Assembly: GCA_023146675.1 (NCBI GenBank)
Contig: JAGLBQ010000023.1
Location: 1 to 23,338 of the forward strand
Direction: 5' to 3'
Source of the DNA: Cocleimonas sp.
GTDB taxonomy: Bacteria > Pseudomonadota > Gammaproteobacteria > Thiotrichales > Thiotrichaceae
Length of the DNA: 23,338 bases
The translations under genes and the position numbers were made by a program. Positions 15,598-22,913 of the stretch are shown piece after piece (the stretch's first letter is position 1; each line of letters opens with the position of its first letter). The notes beneath the pieces were generated by a model. The model did no database searches. It was not told where the DNA came from and was given only the letters and a program-made list of their open reading frames with translations.

Positions 15598-16467
15598 TTA
15601 CTGACTTTTCTGTAGTTTTAACCCTTGCTTGTAGAGTGCATTTTTACTGATGCCAGTGAGCTTGCCGGCTATTTTAGCGGCTTGTTTTAGCGGCAACTCA
15701 TCAATTAAGGCAGCTAATACTTGTTCTACAGTGCTGTTCATTACATCACTCTCATTTTTTTTGATTTCAGCAGCGGCAAGCATAATCACAAACTCACCTT
15801 TCTGGTGCATTTTATCATCGATAAGCCATGGGTGCAGATCACCTAATGTGCCGTGGAAAAACTGTTCATAGAGTTTGGTCAACTCTCGTGCTAATACAAC
15901 TTTTTTATCCGCTCCAAACACATCCAACATGGTGGCTACGCTATGTACAACACGATGACTGGATTCATAATAAATTTGTGTGTATTGGCTATCAATATTG
16001 GCTAGTAGCGCTTGTTTTCTTCCCGCTTCTTTGGCGGGTAAAAATCCTTCAAAAGAGAATTTATTTGTGGCTAATCCCGCTGCGGATAAGGCGGTGATAA
16101 TTGCACTTGCACCTGGAATGGGAACTATCTGGAAGTCCATTTCACGTAATGCTTTTACCAGATGATAACCAGGATCACTGATTAAAGGAGTTCCAGCATC
16201 ACTGACGAGGGCAATATTTTCACCTTCTCTTAACCAATACGCAACGCTATCAATCTTTTGTGTTTCATTATGATCATGCAGGGCAACCAATGTTTTCTTA
16301 ATGCCTAAATGATTTAATAATTTACGTGTATTGCGAGTATCTTCGGCGCAGATTCTATCAACAAAGGATAGTGTTTCTACTGCACGCTGGGTTATATCTG
16401 CCAAATTGCCAATAGGGGTTGCAACGATATAGAGCGTACCTTGTTGATCTGGCGTGTGATTAGACAT
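15598..16467 (-). CDS. rsmI: 16S rRNA (cytidine1402-2'-O)-methyltransferase
   Basis: 289 residues, the standard RsmI length. It adds the 2'-O-methyl of the m4Cm1402 modification in the ribosomal P site. Motifs of the tetrapyrrole-methylase fold: VATPIGNLADIT (15-26), CAEDTRNTRKLL (40-51), VSDAGTPLISDPG (88-100), PIPGASA (116-122) and FEGFLPAKEAGR (139-150). The C-terminal KLTGISKNALYKQG is also typical of the family. It is divergent from lpoA, the arrangement conserved across gammaproteobacteria (yraL/yraM/yraN). Confidence 0.97.
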   Translation of the reverse strand: MSNHTPDQQGTLYIVATPIGNLADITQRAVETLSFVDRICAEDTRNTRKLLNHLGIKKTLVALHDHNETQKIDSVAYWLREGENIALVSDAGTPLISDPGYHLVKALREMDFQIVPIPGASAIITALSAAGLATNKFSFEGFLPAKEAGRKQALLANIDSQYTQIYYESSHRVVHSVATMLDVFGADKKVVLARELTKLYEQFFHGTLGDLHPWLIDDKMHQKGEFVIMLAAAEIKKNESDVMNSTVEQVLAALIDELPLKQAAKIAGKLTGISKNALYKQGLKLQKSQ

Positions 16468-16777
16468 AAGTTTCTCATATTTGAATAAAATGGTTAAACA
16501 ATGTTATATTTAGCGGTTAGTCGCTTTTTTCTAGCTTAGTTTTGATAGTGAATTAATAGAGTAAAGTTGACACTAAGCGTTGATAAAAACTAAATGATAT
16601 TAAAATTAAAAAATTAATCATATCTTCGTTAAATCTAAAATGCAGGGCTGGATGCGCTATCGCTTGTCCATCCTACGAACTCATCATTGATGAAGGTTTC
16701 GATATAAATTCAGGGGATACTGTAATTAAACGTCAATACAGCAATAAAAAACGACCAGTTAATGGGGCAAAACAAAA
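16468..16777. other. Divergent rsmI / lpoA intergenic region
   Basis: 310 bases, AT-rich except for the hairpin-like element near 16645-16679. It should contain promoters for both genes. No -10/-35 pair stands out, and no small gene is supported. Confidence 0.5.
16645..16679. repeat. REP-like hairpin element
   Basis: GGATGCGCTATCGCTTGTCCATCC (16650-16673) pairs GGATG with CATCC and GC with GC around a short loop, and is followed by TACGAA. It is locally GC-rich in an AT-rich spacer. The style resembles the widespread proteobacterial repeats of the GGATGCGC...CATCCTACG type. A related half (CCACCCTACGAA) occurs at 19431-19442. Confidence 0.5.
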
Positions 16778-18667
16778 ATGAAACTCTCTTTCGGCACATC
16801 TTTCGCTATTTTAGCCATCGCATTAAGCGCTTGTGATAGAATTCCACCCGTCGGATTACCTAACACTCTTCCTAGACCGATGCCTCAGCCACCTGCTCCA
16901 CGTATGGATAATAACAGACTTCCAACGGGAGAGGAGGTGCAACGAGCAAATGCATTGTTACAGCGTGGACAGCGACGTGATGCAGCTAAGGCATATTTTA
17001 ATGCAGCGCAAAAGTATCGTTCTCCTGATAAAGAACGCCTGATTTTACAAGCAGCAGAATTGGCTGCGCTGACATCAGATCGTGATCTTGCTCAGGTTTA
17101 TCTGTCAGCACTAGGGCAACGACTTAATACGTCTAACTTGGCACGCTATCGTTATATTCAAGGGCAATTGGCGATTTCCGATGCATCATATACAGAAGCG
17201 CTTCGCTTACTCCCTAAAAATGTTAAAGGTCTCCCTAATGGTTTGCAACAAAAAATTCTTAATGCACGATTGCGTGCGGCGCAGTCTAGTGGTGATCGGT
17301 TGCTATTGGCAAATGAACTAGTAATTCAGGAGTCAAAATTCAAGCAAAAACATCAGGTTACATTGAATCGTGAAAGAATTTGGAGCCAGCTTAATCTATT
17401 ATCAGAAGCTAAGTTAAGTGAAGCCAGAGGACGCTCACCACATCCTATTATGCGAGGCTGGCTAGATCTTAATTATCTTAAACGTGTTTCCTCTAATGAT
17501 TCGCAGCAACTTAATCGCAATATTAAGCGTTGGCAACGCAACTTCCCGCGCCATCCTGCTATGGGGCGTGCTAGTAAGATGATTCGCCATGCGACAGCAA
17601 CTCCTTATCGTGTCAATAAGCCTGCTCCTTCAAAGCCAGTACCGAAACCTGTGAAGCCTGTGCAATCGGTAGTAAAACCTAAGCCAGTAATGGGAAGAGC
17701 AACCCCACCCTTACCAACCTCAGTTAAACAGGTTGTCGTCATCCTGCCACTCACAGGAGCGCTCGGTAGTGTTGGAAAATCTTTATTAAGCGGAATTAAA
17801 AAGGCACAGCGAGATCATGCGCCTGAAGTAAAAATCAAGGTGTATGATTCAAATAGTGGCAATATTACCGCACTTTACAGCAAGGCAGTTAGCAGTGGTC
17901 ATGTGGATTTTGTTATTGGTCCTTTTAGCAAAGTTAAAATTGCCCAACTTAGCCGTGTACCCAATTTGCCTGTGAATACTCTAGGTTTAAACTATATGGG
18001 TAATATTAAAGCGCCCACAGGTTTATATCAATTTGGATTATTGCCAGAAGATGAGACCGTTCAAGTTGCACAACGTTTGCTGTCACAAGGGCATAAGAAA
18101 ATTGCCATTGTAGTACCTGATTCCATGTGGGGACGACGTATCCGTGATAGCTTTAGTAGTGCCTATACAGGTGGGGGTGGTAGAGCAGTGATTACCATAA
18201 ATTACACCAATAATAATGCAGCTTATACTGATATCAGCAAAGCATTAGCAAAAAGAGTAGGTAATATTGATGCCATTTTCCTTGCCGCCTCTCCCTCTCA
18301 GGCGAAAGCAATTAAACCGCTATTACATAATAGTGTGCTTAAATCAGTGCCCGTGTATGCCACCTCGCATATTTTTTCAGGATTGATTAATCAATATAAA
18401 AACGTAGGGTTAGAAGGCATTATTTACACCGAAATTCCGTGGATTATTGAGGTCAACAAGAAAGGCTTGCCGCAAAATTCTAAATACCCGCGCTTACGAG
18501 CATTAGGAATGGATGCTTTAATGGTTGCTAAAGGCATGCCTAACATTAAAGGCGGTTCTGCGCTGAATGGCAGAACAGGAAGGATTCAAGTGAAGAGTGA
18601 TGGTACATTGCACCGCGAATTGAAGTGGGCTAAATTTAATGGTGGCTTACCCATTTTGCTGCCGTAA
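16778..18667 (+). CDS. lpoA: LpoA-type penicillin-binding protein activator, lipoprotein
   Basis: 629 residues. Lipoprotein signal with LSAC, Cys19 lipidated. A Pro-rich segment (21-42) precedes a TPR-like helical N-domain (about 50-270) with WQRNFPRHPAMG (252-263), typical of LpoA. A Pro/Lys linker (280-313, KPAPSKPVPKPVKPV) leads to the C-domain (318-629), which resembles periplasmic binding proteins: VVVILPLTGALGSVGKSLL, then VIGPFSKVKIAQLSR. In E. coli LpoA sits in the outer membrane, reaches through the peptidoglycan and stimulates PBP1A transpeptidation. Gene order rsmI-lpoA-yraN supports the call. It is upstream of yraN on the same strand. A weak hairpin (AAAAAAG-TAC-CTTTTTT, 18666-18682) overlaps the stop codon. 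Confidence 0.94.
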   Translation: MKLSFGTSFAILAIALSACDRIPPVGLPNTLPRPMPQPPAPRMDNNRLPTGEEVQRANALLQRGQRRDAAKAYFNAAQKYRSPDKERLILQAAELAALTSDRDLAQVYLSALGQRLNTSNLARYRYIQGQLAISDASYTEALRLLPKNVKGLPNGLQQKILNARLRAAQSSGDRLLLANELVIQESKFKQKHQVTLNRERIWSQLNLLSEAKLSEARGRSPHPIMRGWLDLNYLKRVSSNDSQQLNRNIKRWQRNFPRHPAMGRASKMIRHATATPYRVNKPAPSKPVPKPVKPVQSVVKPKPVMGRATPPLPTSVKQVVVILPLTGALGSVGKSLLSGIKKAQRDHAPEVKIKVYDSNSGNITALYSKAVSSGHVDFVIGPFSKVKIAQLSRVPNLPVNTLGLNYMGNIKAPTGLYQFGLLPEDETVQVAQRLLSQGHKKIAIVVPDSMWGRRIRDSFSSAYTGGGGRAVITINYTNNNAAYTDISKALAKRVGNIDAIFLAASPSQAKAIKPLLHNSVLKSVPVYATSHIFSGLINQYKNVGLEGIIYTEIPWIIEVNKKGLPQNSKYPRLRALGMDALMVAKGMPNIKGGSALNGRTGRIQVKSDGTLHRELKWAKFNGGLPILLP

Positions 18668-18757
18668 AAAAGTACCTTTTTTCAAGTACTCCAAGGGTGC
18701 TAAGACATTCTATTCTCTCTCTTGGCGTACTTTGTGTCTTTGTGTGATAAATAGGCT

Positions 18758-19135
18758 ATTAATATCAATACTCAAAAACAGGCTTTAGATAGCAAAAAGA
18801 AAGGATCTGATACTGAGCAGCTTGCCTGCGATTATTTACAGTCAAAAGGTCTACAATTACTTCAGCGTAATTTTTTCAGCCGCTATGGTGAAATTGATTT
18901 AATCATGCGTGATGACGATACTGTCGTATTTGTTGAAGTACGTTATCGAAAAAATAGCCATTACGGTGGTGCTGCAGCCAGTGTTACGCCAGCCAAGCAA
19001 CAGCGTATTATTAAAACAGCACTGACTTATCAGCAACAAAATACGCCGCAGGATGCAATGCGTTTTGATGTTATTGCTGTTGAAGGGAAAGCGTTTAAAA
19101 TGGAATGGATTCAAAATGCATTTTCAGGGTTTTAA
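18758..19135 (+). CDS. yraN: YraN family (UPF0102) endonuclease-like protein, start codon non-canonical or lost
   Basis: The conserved UPF0102 sequence is complete: KGSDTEQLACDYLQSKGLQLLQRN, then RYGEIDLIM, VVFVEVRYRK, and HYGGAAASVTPAKQQRI, ending FKMEWIQNAF. GEID (Asp47) with EVR (Glu60) forms the PD-(D/E)XK-like core of this family, whose role is unclear (DNA metabolism is suspected). The first in-frame ATG (18905) is codon 50 of the conserved region and would delete the core, so it is not a credible start. In the open stretch after the TAG at 18752 there is no ATG, GTG or TTG; ATT at 18758 and ATC at 18764 are the earliest possible starts, giving up to 125 residues. Coordinates assume ATT. 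Frameshift or sequencing error is the alternative. Confidence 0.75.
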   Translation: MNINTQKQALDSKKKGSDTEQLACDYLQSKGLQLLQRNFFSRYGEIDLIMRDDDTVVFVEVRYRKNSHYGGAAASVTPAKQQRIIKTALTYQQQNTPQDAMRFDVIAVEGKAFKMEWIQNAFSGF

Positions 19136-19571
19136 TATTCTATTTTGTTATACCTCTATCAATTATTTTAATTAATAATAAAAAACACAAAGTTATCAAG
19201 CTACTGTCTATATAACTCTTCCAGAATATTAAGCAAACATTCAGCATATCCCGAAATAGAGATTGCCCAATCCATCGTTCTCAGACAAAATGCTATCCTC
19301 AATTTTTCTCAACATTACATATTATGACGTTGATCATTTAAATAACATGTTGATACTATAGATAATTAAATTACCTCTACCAAAAGCGTAGTACTTATAA
19401 TTTTATGTCATATTTCCGACTTATCATTTGCCACCCTACGAAGAACTGATATTTATGCGGGCTGCTTTAACTCTCAGTTACTAAATATAATGAAAGGCAA
19501 TCATAATTTTGCAGGAATAATTATCACCAATCACACTCAAATATCTAAAAACTCTTTAAGGAGATTTATAA
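19136..19571. other. 436-base leader region upstream of tkt
   Basis: No gene is supported here. It should hold the promoter and regulatory sites of the tkt-gapA-pgk cluster. The best promoter candidate is TTGATC (19330-19335), 18 bases, TACTAT (19354-19359), over 200 bases before the start. TTGAT occurs at 19330 and again at 19350, 20 bases apart, on one helix face. The half-repeat CCACCCTACGAA is at 19431-19442. Confidence 0.45.
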
Positions 19572-21581
19572 ATGTCAGATCGTAGCCAATTGGCAAACGC
19601 TATTCGCGCATTAACAATGGACGCTGTTCAAATTCCTAATTCAGGTCATCCTGGAGCACCTATGGGAATGGCTGATATTGCCGAAGTTCTTTATAACGAT
19701 TTTATGAAGCACAACCCAACGAATCCTGATTGGGCTGATCGTGACCGCTTTATTATGTCGAATGGGCATGGCTCTATGCTGCCTTACTCTGTATTGCACT
19801 TGACTGGCTATGATTTATCAATTGATGACCTTAAAAGTTTCCGTAAACTACATTCTAAAACACCAGGTCATCCTGAGTATGGTTATGCGCCTGGAATCGA
19901 AACAACGACTGGTCCTCTAGGACAAGGTATTACAAACGCAGTTGGTTTTGCTCTTGCTGAAAAAGTAATGGCAGCTCAGTTCAACGAAGATGGACATGAC
20001 ATCGTAGACCACAATACTTATGTATTTTTAGGTGATGGTTGTTTGATGGAAGGCATCTCTCAAGAAGCTATTTCACTTGCAGGTTCTTTCGGTCTTAGCA
20101 AACTAATTTGTTTCTACGATGACAATAATATCTCTATCGACGGAAACGTTGATGGTTGGTTTGCTGATGATACGCCAATGCGTTTTGAAGCATCTAATTG
20201 GGATGTTCAGTCTATCGACGGACATGATGCGGATGCAATCAAAGCAGCGACTGAAAAAGCAAAAGCTTCTGATAAGCCTTCACTCATTTGTTGTAAGACA
20301 ATTATTGGTAAAGGTATCGGAACAGCGGGCGACAAGAAAGAAGGCGGACACAATATCCACGGTGAAGCACTTGGCGAAACTGCACTTGCTGATGCACGTA
20401 AAAACATGGGTTGGGATCATGCTCCATTCGATATTCCTGCTGATGTTTATGCAGGTTGGGATGCTAAAGAAGCAGGTCAAACAGCAGAAGCAGCATGGGA
20501 CGTAAAATTTGCAGCGTATACTGAAGCTTTCCCAGCAAAAGCAGCAGAATTCACCCGTCGTATGGCAGGTGATTTACCAGAAGATTTCGAAGCGAATGCA
20601 CAGAAAGTTATTGCAGCAACCAATGAAGCGGCAGAGTCTCCCGCAACACGTGTTGCCTCTAAAGGCGCTCTAAACGGTTTTGCTCCGCTAATTCCTGAGT
20701 TCTTAGGCGGTTCAGCTGACCTTTCTCCATCAAACAATACCTTCAATGATAAGTCAGTGCGTATCAATGACGATCATGGTTCTAAGGCGATGGATTTTGC
20801 AGGCAACTATATCTCTTACGGTGTGCGTGAGTTTGGTATGTCAGCGATTATGAACGGCGTAACATTGCACGGCGGTTTGATGCCTTACGGCGCAACCTTC
20901 CTCATGTTCTCTGAGTACGCACGTAACTCGTTACGTATGGCTGCGTTAATGAAGATTCGTACTATCTTCGTTTACACCCATGACTCTATTGGTCTTGGCG
21001 AAGATGGTCCAACACATCAGTGTGTTGAGCAAATTCCAACATTGCGTATGATTCCTAATATGGCAGTGTGGAGACCTTGTGACACCATTGAAACGGTTGT
21101 GGCATGGAAAGATGCTATCCAGAATGATAAGCGTCCTTCAACCTTGATCTTCTCTCGTCAAAACCTACCTTTCCAAACACGTGATGAAGCGACTATCGCG
21201 AATGTAGCTAAAGGTGGTTACATCCTTAAAGACACAGACGGAACACCAGATGTAATCGTTATTGCAACGGGTTCTGAAGTACATCTTGCAATGGAAGCGG
21301 CTGAAGCTTCTGATAAGAAAGTACGTGTTGTTTCTATGCCTTCTGTTGAAGTCTATGAAATGCAAGACGATGCTTATAAAGAATCTGTACTACCTGCTGC
21401 TGTTACAGCGCGCGTTGCGGTTGAAGCTGCGATTATGGATGGCTGGTGGAAGTATGTTGGCATGAATGGCAAAGTGATTGGAATGACTACCTTCGGCGAG
21501 TCTGCTCCAGCACCAGAGCTATTTGAGTACTTTGGTATTACTACGGCTAAAGTAACAGAAGCGATTAACGAAGTAGCTTAA
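19572..21581 (+). CDS. tkt: Transketolase
   Basis: 669 residues, full length. It moves two-carbon ketol units between sugar phosphates with thiamine diphosphate, in the pentose phosphate and Calvin cycles. Pyrimidine/pyrophosphate domain motifs: GHPGAP with His26, NGHGSM with His66, thiamine-binding GDGCLMEG (154-161). Second domain: YGVREFGMSA with the catalytic Glu420, and GLGEDGPTHQ (474-483). The C-terminal domain is complete. Start: ATG with AAGGAG 8 bases upstream, the best ribosome site in the window together with those of gapA and pgk. It is the first gene of a Calvin-type cluster with gapA and pgk; whether it shares their mRNA is not proven, as about 120 bases separate it from gapA. 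Strong translation signals indicate high expression. Confidence 0.97.
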   Translation: MSDRSQLANAIRALTMDAVQIPNSGHPGAPMGMADIAEVLYNDFMKHNPTNPDWADRDRFIMSNGHGSMLPYSVLHLTGYDLSIDDLKSFRKLHSKTPGHPEYGYAPGIETTTGPLGQGITNAVGFALAEKVMAAQFNEDGHDIVDHNTYVFLGDGCLMEGISQEAISLAGSFGLSKLICFYDDNNISIDGNVDGWFADDTPMRFEASNWDVQSIDGHDADAIKAATEKAKASDKPSLICCKTIIGKGIGTAGDKKEGGHNIHGEALGETALADARKNMGWDHAPFDIPADVYAGWDAKEAGQTAEAAWDVKFAAYTEAFPAKAAEFTRRMAGDLPEDFEANAQKVIAATNEAAESPATRVASKGALNGFAPLIPEFLGGSADLSPSNNTFNDKSVRINDDHGSKAMDFAGNYISYGVREFGMSAIMNGVTLHGGLMPYGATFLMFSEYARNSLRMAALMKIRTIFVYTHDSIGLGEDGPTHQCVEQIPTLRMIPNMAVWRPCDTIETVVAWKDAIQNDKRPSTLIFSRQNLPFQTRDEATIANVAKGGYILKDTDGTPDVIVIATGSEVHLAMEAAEASDKKVRVVSMPSVEVYEMQDDAYKESVLPAAVTARVAVEAAIMDGWWKYVGMNGKVIGMTTFGESAPAPELFEYFGITTAKVTEAINEVA

Positions 21582-21652
21582 TTTTCACAGTGACTAGATT
21601 GATCATGTAAAAAGTGGGGGTGTGTGCTTTCATATACTCCTCTACTTCTTAC

Positions 21653-21681
21653 TTGTAATGACTTACAAATTTTTATTTTTT
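21653..21681 (+). terminator. Weak hairpin with T-rich tail between tkt and gapA
   Basis: TTGTAA-TGAC-TTACAA (21653-21668) followed by ATTTTTATTTTTT. The stem is only 6 bp and AT-rich, so termination would be partial. It may be an attenuator or chance. Confidence 0.3.
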
Positions 21682-21703
21682 ATAACGTTTAAGGAGTTTC
21701 CCC

Positions 21704-22708
21704 ATGACAACAAAAGTTGGAATTAACGGTTTTGGCCGTATCGGACGTATGGTTTTCCGTGCAATTAAGAAAGATTTCCCATCACTAGAAGTAGTTGGAA
21801 TCAACGACCTACTAGAAAATGATTATTTAGCATACATGCTTAAGTATGATACAGCTCATGGTCGTTTTGACGGCGTAGTAAACGACGTAGATGAAACTTC
21901 TTTCACAGTAGACGGCAACAAAATCCGTATTACTGCTGAGCGTAACCCTGCTGATCTTAAGTGGGACGAAGTGGGTGCTGAGATCGTTATCGATTGTACT
22001 GGTTTCTTCCTAGATCAAGATAGCTGTCAGGCTCACATTGATGCTGGTGCAAAGAAAGTTGTTCAATCAGCGCCTTGTAAAGATGGTGGTCCAATGTTCG
22101 TTTATGGCGTAAACCATAACGAATATGACGGTGAAGCAATTGTTTCAGCGGCATCTTGTACGACTAACTGTTTAGCGCCTATTGCTAAAGTTATCAATGA
22201 TAACTGGGGTCTTAAGCGTGGTCTTATGACGACAGTTCATGCATCAACGGCGACACAGAAGACGGTTGACGGTCCTTCAATGAAAGACTGGCGCGGTGGA
22301 CGTTCTGTATTTGAGAACATCATCCCATCATCAACGGGTGCTGCAAAAGCAGTCGGTGTTGTACTTCCTGAGCTTAACGGCAAACTAACAGGAATGGCTT
22401 TCCGCATTCCTTCAGTTGACGTTTCTGTTGTTGACCTTACTTGTGAACTCGACAAGCCAGCAACTTATGAAGAAATTTGTGCTGCTATCAAGTCTGCTTC
22501 AGAAGGCGAGATGAAAGGTACGCTTCAGTACACAGATGAGAAAGTTGTTTCTTCTGACTTCCGTGGCATCAGCGCATCGTCAATCTTTGACGCTGGCGCA
22601 GGTATTGCACTAGATGACACTTTTGTGAAAGTGGTTTCTTGGTATGATAACGAGTATGGCTATACTTGTAATATGCTTCGTTTAACTGAGCACGTTGCTG
22701 CTAGTTAA
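21704..22708 (+). CDS. gap: Glyceraldehyde-3-phosphate dehydrogenase, type I
   Basis: 334 residues, full length. It interconverts 1,3-bisphosphoglycerate and glyceraldehyde 3-phosphate with NAD(P). Rossmann start GINGFGRIGR (7-16), Asp35 in GINDLLEND (an acidic residue here favours NAD), catalytic SAASCTTNCLAP with Cys152, and His179 in TTVHASTATQ. DNEYGYTCNMLRL near the end is canonical. AAGGAG lies 7 bases before the ATG. Placement between tkt and pgk, as in many autotrophic gammaproteobacteria, suggests a role in Calvin-cycle flux as well as glycolysis. A palindromic element and a second hairpin follow in the spacer to pgk. Confidence 0.97.
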   Translation: MTTKVGINGFGRIGRMVFRAIKKDFPSLEVVGINDLLENDYLAYMLKYDTAHGRFDGVVNDVDETSFTVDGNKIRITAERNPADLKWDEVGAEIVIDCTGFFLDQDSCQAHIDAGAKKVVQSAPCKDGGPMFVYGVNHNEYDGEAIVSAASCTTNCLAPIAKVINDNWGLKRGLMTTVHASTATQKTVDGPSMKDWRGGRSVFENIIPSSTGAAKAVGVVLPELNGKLTGMAFRIPSVDVSVVDLTCELDKPATYEEICAAIKSASEGEMKGTLQYTDEKVVSSDFRGISASSIFDAGAGIALDDTFVKVVSWYDNEYGYTCNMLRLTEHVAAS

Positions 22709-22726
22709 TCATCGTTTGGTAATATG

Positions 22727-22760
22727 GTCTCGTTCCCAAGTAGGAATTTGGGAACGAGAC
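22727..22760. repeat. Palindromic dispersed element, copy 2
   Basis: Perfect 13-base arms GTCTCGTTCCCAA (22727-22739) and TTGGGAACGAGAC (22748-22760) around an 8-base loop, 19 bases after the gap stop. It matches 9211-9244. There is no T run after it, so it is not a standard terminator; mRNA stability or attenuation is possible. Confidence 0.85.
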
Positions 22761-22777
22761 TAATTATTACGACGTTG

Positions 22778-22815
22778 TTGAGTTAGATTTTTTGAGTCTA
22801 AAAAATCCAACTCAA
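22778..22815. repeat. Second hairpin in the gap-pgk spacer
   Basis: TTGAGTT-A-GATTTTTT, loop GAGTCT, AAAAAATC-C-AACTCAA: 15 paired bases with one A-C mismatch. It follows copy 2 of the palindromic element by 17 bases. In RNA it would be a stable hairpin between the gap and pgk coding regions. Role unknown; there is no adequate T run for a firm terminator call. Confidence 0.65.
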
Positions 22816-22913
22816 TTTACGATTTATATCTTAATTAGAACCATTGGATAAGCACTAACAACATGAGTTTTTATCCAATCGCTTTATCTTCATAACTTTT
22901 TAAGGGGAATCCT

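Noticed and set aside
18774..18788. Programmed -1 frameshift at C AAA AAC to supply a start for yraN
   Set aside because: The heptamer is not a canonical slippery site (C instead of A first), and no conserved peptide is encoded in the upstream frame. Kept only as a remote alternative.
20119..20505. A 128-codon plus-strand frame within tkt
   Set aside because: Shadow of tkt in another frame; composition (Leu/Lys/Gln-rich, no domain) and full overlap argue against a gene.
21612..21647. GT-rich/CT-rich hairpin just after tkt as a terminator
   Set aside because: Pairing needs many G-U wobbles and a mismatch and is not followed by a T run.
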